Source: Pseudomonadota bacterium
GTDB taxonomy: Bacteria > Pseudomonadota > Gammaproteobacteria > Burkholderiales > Thiobacillaceae
DNA: 61,871 nucleotides
Direction of reading: 5' to 3'
Assembly (NCBI GenBank): GCA_021826065.1
Contig: JAKADY010000013.1
Location: 1-61,871 of the forward strand
Both the position numbers and the translations under genes were made by a program. Each line of letters begins with the position of its first letter. Within the stretch, counting starts at the first letter, position 1. The notes under the pieces are model-generated. The model was not told the DNA's origin. It was given only the letters and a program-made list of their open reading frames with translations, and did no database searches. Below, piece by piece: positions 58,801-61,871 of the stretch.

Positions 58801-60668
58801 TGTGCGACGGATTGCCCTCGCGCCAGGCGATCGAGGACCTCCAGGCTCGCAGCATTGCGGAAGGCAAAAACGCCCTCTGCATCGTCTCGCAGTGAAGACT
58901 GGATGGCCTTGAGGACGGCGGCAGGCTGCGGACAGGCCTCCAGATAGCCGGCGCATATCACGGCCTCGATCGGCGGCTGGTCGATGGGTTTTAAGTCCTC
59001 CGCCAGCGTAACCCACCCCTGTTCGACCCAATCGGCCTGCGCGCAAAGTGGCGGGATCGGGCTGTCCGGCGGGAGGATGACACCGACCCAGGGCGCGGGA
59101 TCGCGTGACTTGAGCTGAGACAGCAGGGCCACCGCCTCATGTCCCAGCAAGAGTATCCGCTGGGGCCAACCGAGATGCTCCGTGACGAAGGCGGCCAAGC
59201 TGTCGATGCGCATGCAGATGAAGTCCGAGCCTGCCTCTACACCCTTTTCGAGCTGAGCGCCAGGCATGGCGCCCTGATGCGGGCGGGGCGGGGTTGCAGC
59301 AGGCAAGGATTGGGTAGCGTCCGCCGGCTGGCGCGGCAATACAAACCCAAGGCGGGCGCTATGCTGGCGGAAATAGGCCCAGGTCTCCATTACTTGGGTA
59401 CGAAACCCCGGTTGGCGTTGGGTCTGGCCAGGATGCAGGCGGAATCGGGCAAGGGGTTGGGCGAGGTAGGCGAGGTCACCGCATCCTAGAAGATGCAAAG
59501 CGAGACAGACGTCGCCTAAGCCGAAACACAAACGGCCGAACAGGGTCATCACGTCTGGCTCAGCGATCTTGAGGGCAGCCTCCCGACGAAACAGCATCAC
59601 GGTCGGCTCCCCCAACCAGTTCCCACCCATCGCCGCGATGCTGCCGATGACCCACTCGGCGCGGATCACGTCCAGCCCTTTGAGGGCATCCGGCGGCATG
59701 GGTAGATTCGCAGCCACGACACGCCCATGCTCATCGATGGCCTGTCTTTGACAGACGGCCAGGCTGGCTTCTGGGTGCGCCTGCAGGGCGGCGACAAGCC
59801 GCTCGACGGCCATTGGCAGCAGGAGATCATCGTCATAGAGGGGCTTTATGAGCTCACCGGTGGCAAGACGAATGCCTCGGGTGAGGTTTGCAGGCTCGCC
59901 CAGGGGCTCAGGGTTGCGCTCATAACGGACACGCCGATCGCGCTGTGAATGGCGAGCGGCGATACGCTCGATATCGGCACCACGGCTATCATCCAAGACG
60001 AGGATTTCCAGATGTGGATAGGTCTGCGCCAGGGCAGACTCTAGACATTCTTTGAAGAAATCCGCCCGGTAGGCCGGGATTACGATCGAGACGAGCGGCC
60101 GCTCGGACAGGCGCGGCAGCGTCTTGCGCGCCTCGAGTACAAATGATCGGTCGCGGGTCTCCAGCCCTGAGAGGTGCGGATCGATGCTTCTATTCAATGC
60201 GCAGGGGTAGATATCGTCGAATCCCGCAAGCTTGAGCAGGCGGGACAATTCCTCCGCATCGAGCACCCACTTGTGTCCCCACTCGCGCATGCAGACATTG
60301 AGATACTCGGCTGGGGTGCGGATCCACTCGTAGCCGTACTGCTGCAGCCAAGGCTGCTCGCGCCAGCTGCCATCGAGGTATTCCCGAACCAACGCAGCGA
60401 GGTCTGGCGTGGCAAGGCGCAAGATACCGCCATCGACCAACACACGCCGACAGTCGCGCAGGAAGGCGAGCAGCTCGCCCTGGGTGAGATGTTCGATGAA
60501 GTGTTCGCTGAAGATGCCTCGTACGCTTCCCGGCGGGAAAGGCAGCCCCTCCCGTACGTCTAGCCGCACATCAGGATCGCCTTCGAGATCGATATTGATG
60601 AAGCCGGGCAGTTTGACCTTGCCGCAGCCGATGTGCAAATAAAGCGGTTTTGCCCCAGGCACAGTCAT
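55818..60668 (-). CDS. giant multi-domain methyltransferase/glycosyltransferase
   Basis: A 1,616-residue protein. Domains by rough residue: methyltransferase-like (10-180, HIGCGKVKLPGFINID); GT2 glycosyltransferase (193-425, VSIVIPAYRADF, PLYDDDLLLP); unassigned domain (480-760); partial GT-A-like part (775-1010, FKSDFDIDAL, GGLWLMRRELFRRIGGY); GT2 (1045-1290, VSILIPSRNRLDLLGRC, LHLNNDVAVSE, FNDVDLCLKVRAMG); GT4-like (1345-1616, VFEIDDLITN, HLRLLEYGILGYPVV). No membrane segment. Start is ATG 60668 or GTG 60671, overlapping the acyltransferase stop. Likely decorates flagellin or surface polysaccharide; the target is inferred from its neighbours. Confidence 0.88.
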   Translation of the reverse strand: MTVPGAKPLYLHIGCGKVKLPGFINIDLEGDPDVRLDVREGLPFPPGSVRGIFSEHFIEHLTQGELLAFLRDCRRVLVDGGILRLATPDLAALVREYLDGSWREQPWLQQYGYEWIRTPAEYLNVCMREWGHKWVLDAEELSRLLKLAGFDDIYPCALNRSIDPHLSGLETRDRSFVLEARKTLPRLSERPLVSIVIPAYRADFFKECLESALAQTYPHLEILVLDDSRGADIERIAARHSQRDRRVRYERNPEPLGEPANLTRGIRLATGELIKPLYDDDLLLPMAVERLVAALQAHPEASLAVCQRQAIDEHGRVVAANLPMPPDALKGLDVIRAEWVIGSIAAMGGNWLGEPTVMLFRREAALKIAEPDVMTLFGRLCFGLGDVCLALHLLGCGDLAYLAQPLARFRLHPGQTQRQPGFRTQVMETWAYFRQHSARLGFVLPRQPADATQSLPAATPPRPHQGAMPGAQLEKGVEAGSDFICMRIDSLAAFVTEHLGWPQRILLLGHEAVALLSQLKSRDPAPWVGVILPPDSPIPPLCAQADWVEQGWVTLAEDLKPIDQPPIEAVICAGYLEACPQPAAVLKAIQSSLRDDAEGVFAFRNAASLEVLDRLARGQSVAQTDEGQRLYTPAAIQSLLEGSGWRIDTWYGITSARLLQDDAQVRGHLQHMATDRIAVTVAGESHRRLLESVSLVATAHPGQARTLLKTDPQELYALWIATHTPQGWMLEAMRARMADIEPRVFFHLGIIAEDERINALIPTLAAMGEQLWEHWRISIVARQPCPEALLGFHPIIQWHPIAADAEAVATLDRLLQEVEADIVGQIEAGDRLAPHALYTFADKFALHPDWQAAYSDEDRLDAEGNRTQPYFKSDFDIDALRAAPYVVGGLWLMRRELFRRIGGYRPEAAGVEVYDLQLRAWEAVGDAGIGHIADVLLHRDPLGGHAIVPPQTLAERRMQALQAHLKRLGLDAQIETNAALPGTLRITYRWDEEPLVSILIPSRNRLDLLGRCIESLIERTRYRRWEILLIDNASDEPAVFDYYKSLEARLGERFRWLRYDQPFNYAAMMNLAAEVARGEFLLHLNNDVAVSEPRWLNEMLALGQRPDVGVVGARLLYPDGRIQHVGVVIGLSGSAADHPYIGEPADTPGYYGHLRLPHASGAVTGACLLIRRTLYQALGGMDAEGLQINFNDVDLCLKVRAMGLKVLWTPYATLMHEGNATRRRMVENREWAAEQIKEFSAATRAMFTRWGDKLGHDPMYNRNLSLKREHAYQIEVAPALTWDPEWRPRPRVLAHPADRQGCGEYRIIAPMRVLNRAGRVMGWETGGYLGPAELARMQPDAIVLQRQVTDEQIRLIERYRDYSRALRVFEIDDLITNVPVKSPVKRQFVEQKDLYKRFRKAVGLCDRFVVSTEYLAEEYRRLGPPVVVVQNHLEGAVWLELPQPKRREGKPRVGWAGAAQHHGDLAIISEVVKATANDIDWVFLGMCLDEVRPYVKEFHPGVPLADYPAKLASLDLDLAVAPLEDVPFNHAKSHLRLLEYGILGYPVVCTDITPYRGDYPVTRVPNRFKAWYEAIMERVSDRTALQAEGERLREYIRSQWLLEDHLDRWLAAWLPG

Positions 60669-61252
60669 CACCCCTCCCCCTTCTGGGCGTCGCGCAGCCG
60701 GCGTTCTAATTCAAGGAGGTCCTGCCGCCTTGCCTTGATCGGCCGGGCGGGCATGCCAACATAAATTTTGAATGGCGCGCAATCCTTCGTAACCAGGCTT
60801 TGTGCCCCGATCGCAACACCCTCGCCCAAGGTCACTCCAGGCAGGATCAAACTCCCAGCCCCCACCAAGGCATGACGCTCAAGGCGCACAGGGGCATGAT
60901 ACGGTCTGCGGTAGATCTCCGGCACCGTGGGGTTGGTCAACCATCGCCCGCTGAAGTCATCGCTCGAGGAAAACACACCCGCCTGCCAGGACAACGCCGT
61001 AAAATCATGCAGCTCGATGGCGGCCTGCCCAACCAGGAAGGAATAGGGCGACAGATGCACATAGTCACCGATGACGATCCCCCCAGCGCCGGCCGACAGG
61101 ATACAAAAATCGTCGATGCGTACATGGCTGCCGATACGGATACGCTCCGTCCCGTAAAAGCGGGCGTAGGACGAGATCTTTACATCCTCACCCAGCGCAG
61201 CAAAGCCCATGCGTTCGAGTTGTTCGCGCTCCAAAAAACTCGACTGCATCAT
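60668..61252 (-). CDS. hexapeptide-repeat acyltransferase (WbbJ/LbH type)
   Basis: A 194-residue left-handed beta-helix acyltransferase. Hexapeptide turns are seen in IGSHVRIDDFCILSAG and LVGAGSLILPGVTLGEGVAIGA, with the terminal PARPIKAR. It probably acetylates an amino sugar before transfer. Together with the neighbouring DegT aminotransferase this is a typical nucleotide-sugar N-acyl pathway. The start at 61252 overlaps the aminotransferase stop by 4 nt. Confidence 0.9.
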   Translation of the reverse strand: MMQSSFLEREQLERMGFAALGEDVKISSYARFYGTERIRIGSHVRIDDFCILSAGAGGIVIGDYVHLSPYSFLVGQAAIELHDFTALSWQAGVFSSSDDFSGRWLTNPTVPEIYRRPYHAPVRLERHALVGAGSLILPGVTLGEGVAIGAQSLVTKDCAPFKIYVGMPARPIKARRQDLLELERRLRDAQKGEG

Positions 61253-61750
61253 GACGGTACCTCGCGGATTAGGCGGGCCAGGGTCAGCGCCTTCTCCTCG
61301 TCCATGCCACCATGGATCGGTAGACATAAAATCTCGCTGCTAAGCCTGTGGGCGTTCATCAACCGCTCTGGCTGAGCGGTCGGCAGACTGCGATAGGGCG
61401 GGAAGTCGGTAATCAAGGGATAGAAATATCGGCGGCAATAATAACCATGCCGTTTGAGTCGCTCATACAGGGTATCGCGCGGCAACGGGTACTCCGGTCT
61501 TACCCGGATGGGGAAGTAGGCATAGTTGTGCACCCGGCAGCGATCGAAACTCAGGCATTCGATGCCTGAGACCGAGCTGAGCTCCCGCCGCAGGATGGCA
61601 TCAATGGCGCGGCGGTGGGCGACATGGCGTTCGAAATAGCGCAGTTGCAACAGCCCGAGTGCGGCAGAGAATTCGTTCATCTTGCCATTGATGCCCGGGG
61701 CGACGACAGTCACTTCGTTGGCAAAGCCGAAATTCTTGAGATAGTTGTAA
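61249..61750 (-). pseudogene. DegT/DnrJ-type sugar aminotransferase, 5' part missing
   Basis: Only the C-terminal part of a PLP-dependent sugar aminotransferase. YLKNFGFANEVTVVAPGINGKMNEFSAALGLLQL and YFYPLITDFPPYRSLP match the DegT/DnrJ/EryC1 family. The usual N-terminal portion and the PLP lysine are absent. Upstream the frame hits a stop at 61792-61794 and the sequence is no longer family-like from about 61750. Either an insertion broke the gene, or this is a contig end. An intact version would supply amino sugar for the acyltransferase. Confidence 0.8.
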
Positions 61751-61871
61751 GGTCCCGCTTGATAGCATACCTGTAAGGAGTTACCCTTTGTTCACTGCCC
61801 GCGAGGTCATGCGCACCTTGCTAGCTGGGGCTGACGCAGGGAGCCCGCAGGGCGACCGTAGTCAGCCCCAG
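61751..61871. other. unrelated sequence breaking the aminotransferase gene
   Basis: This segment does not code for the aminotransferase. It contains CTGTAAGGAGTTACCC at 61771-61786, which could be an insertion-sequence end. An 11-bp inverted repeat is also present, CTGGGGCTGAC (61825-61835) and GTCAGCCCCAG (61861-61871). No reading frame of value. It could be the edge of a mobile element or an assembly junction; no transposase is visible. Confidence 0.45.

Noticed and set aside
52698..61871. A prophage or integrative element next to tRNA-Arg
   Set aside because: No integrase, phage structural gene or duplicated tRNA end was seen; only content suggests transfer.

Overview
The window is a GC-rich bacterial chromosome segment with very strong G/C bias at third codon positions. 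The partial 16S rRNA, the divergent pmbA/yjgA pair, the ScsB-type DsbD, the MarC protein and the sigma-54, sigma-28 and sigma-32-like promoters point to a gammaproteobacterium. A phototrophic or sulfur-oxidising relative of the Chromatiales is my inference, not something the sequence proves. No prophage, CRISPR array or complete insertion sequence is visible.

Layout. 1-600: 5' end of a 16S rRNA gene with its leader, boxA and strong promoter (minus strand). 592-3700: tyrS behind a tRNA-Gly(CCC), divergent from thiS-thiG-trmB. 3850-5920: a small unknown gene, marC and a TRAP solute-binding protein, followed by a 169-bp tandem duplication. 6210-10611 (minus): FKBP isomerase, OmpA-like lipoprotein, TRAP DctM and DctQ, and PmbA. 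10683-17445 (plus): YjgA/DarP, a histidine kinase behind a sigma-54 promoter, a REC-PAS-GGDEF-EAL protein and an Atm1-like ABC exporter. 17449-19665 (minus): a periplasmic rhodanese/metallo-beta-lactamase fusion and a HepT/MntA toxin-antitoxin pair. 19706-24958 (minus): a SUF operon, rrf2-sufB-sufC-sufD-sufU-sufT-Rieske, without sufS.

25105-35957 holds three photolyase/cryptochrome-family genes, two of them with apparent frameshifts. It also holds a DUF2256 zinc-finger gene, small DUF proteins, and a tightly coupled plus-strand operon of an ABC1/UbiB-type kinase, an unknown protein, a VOC protein, an ADP-ribosylglycohydrolase and another unknown. A 13-bp dyad (TTGTC-CTA-GACAA) lies upstream of two transcription units here. 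35996-41372: an HtrA protease, an M48 protease and groES-groEL behind a sigma-32-type promoter. 41462-52547 is a long minus-strand run of ordinary genes: redoxin, ScsB, CIA30, PolX, a membrane spermidine-synthase-like protein, PCMT, Uup and a DksA-like protein.

52698-61871: tRNA-Arg(CCT), DUF2802, then a flagellin module. It comprises a flagellin of the type usual in Alphaproteobacteria, FlbT, FlaF and an unknown protein. Upstream lie a 1616-residue multi-domain glycosyltransferase, a hexapeptide acyltransferase and a 5'-truncated DegT-type aminotransferase. This suggests a transferred, probably glycosylated flagellin system. The truncation at the window edge, beside unrelated sequence with an inverted repeat, suggests a mobile-element junction or contig end.
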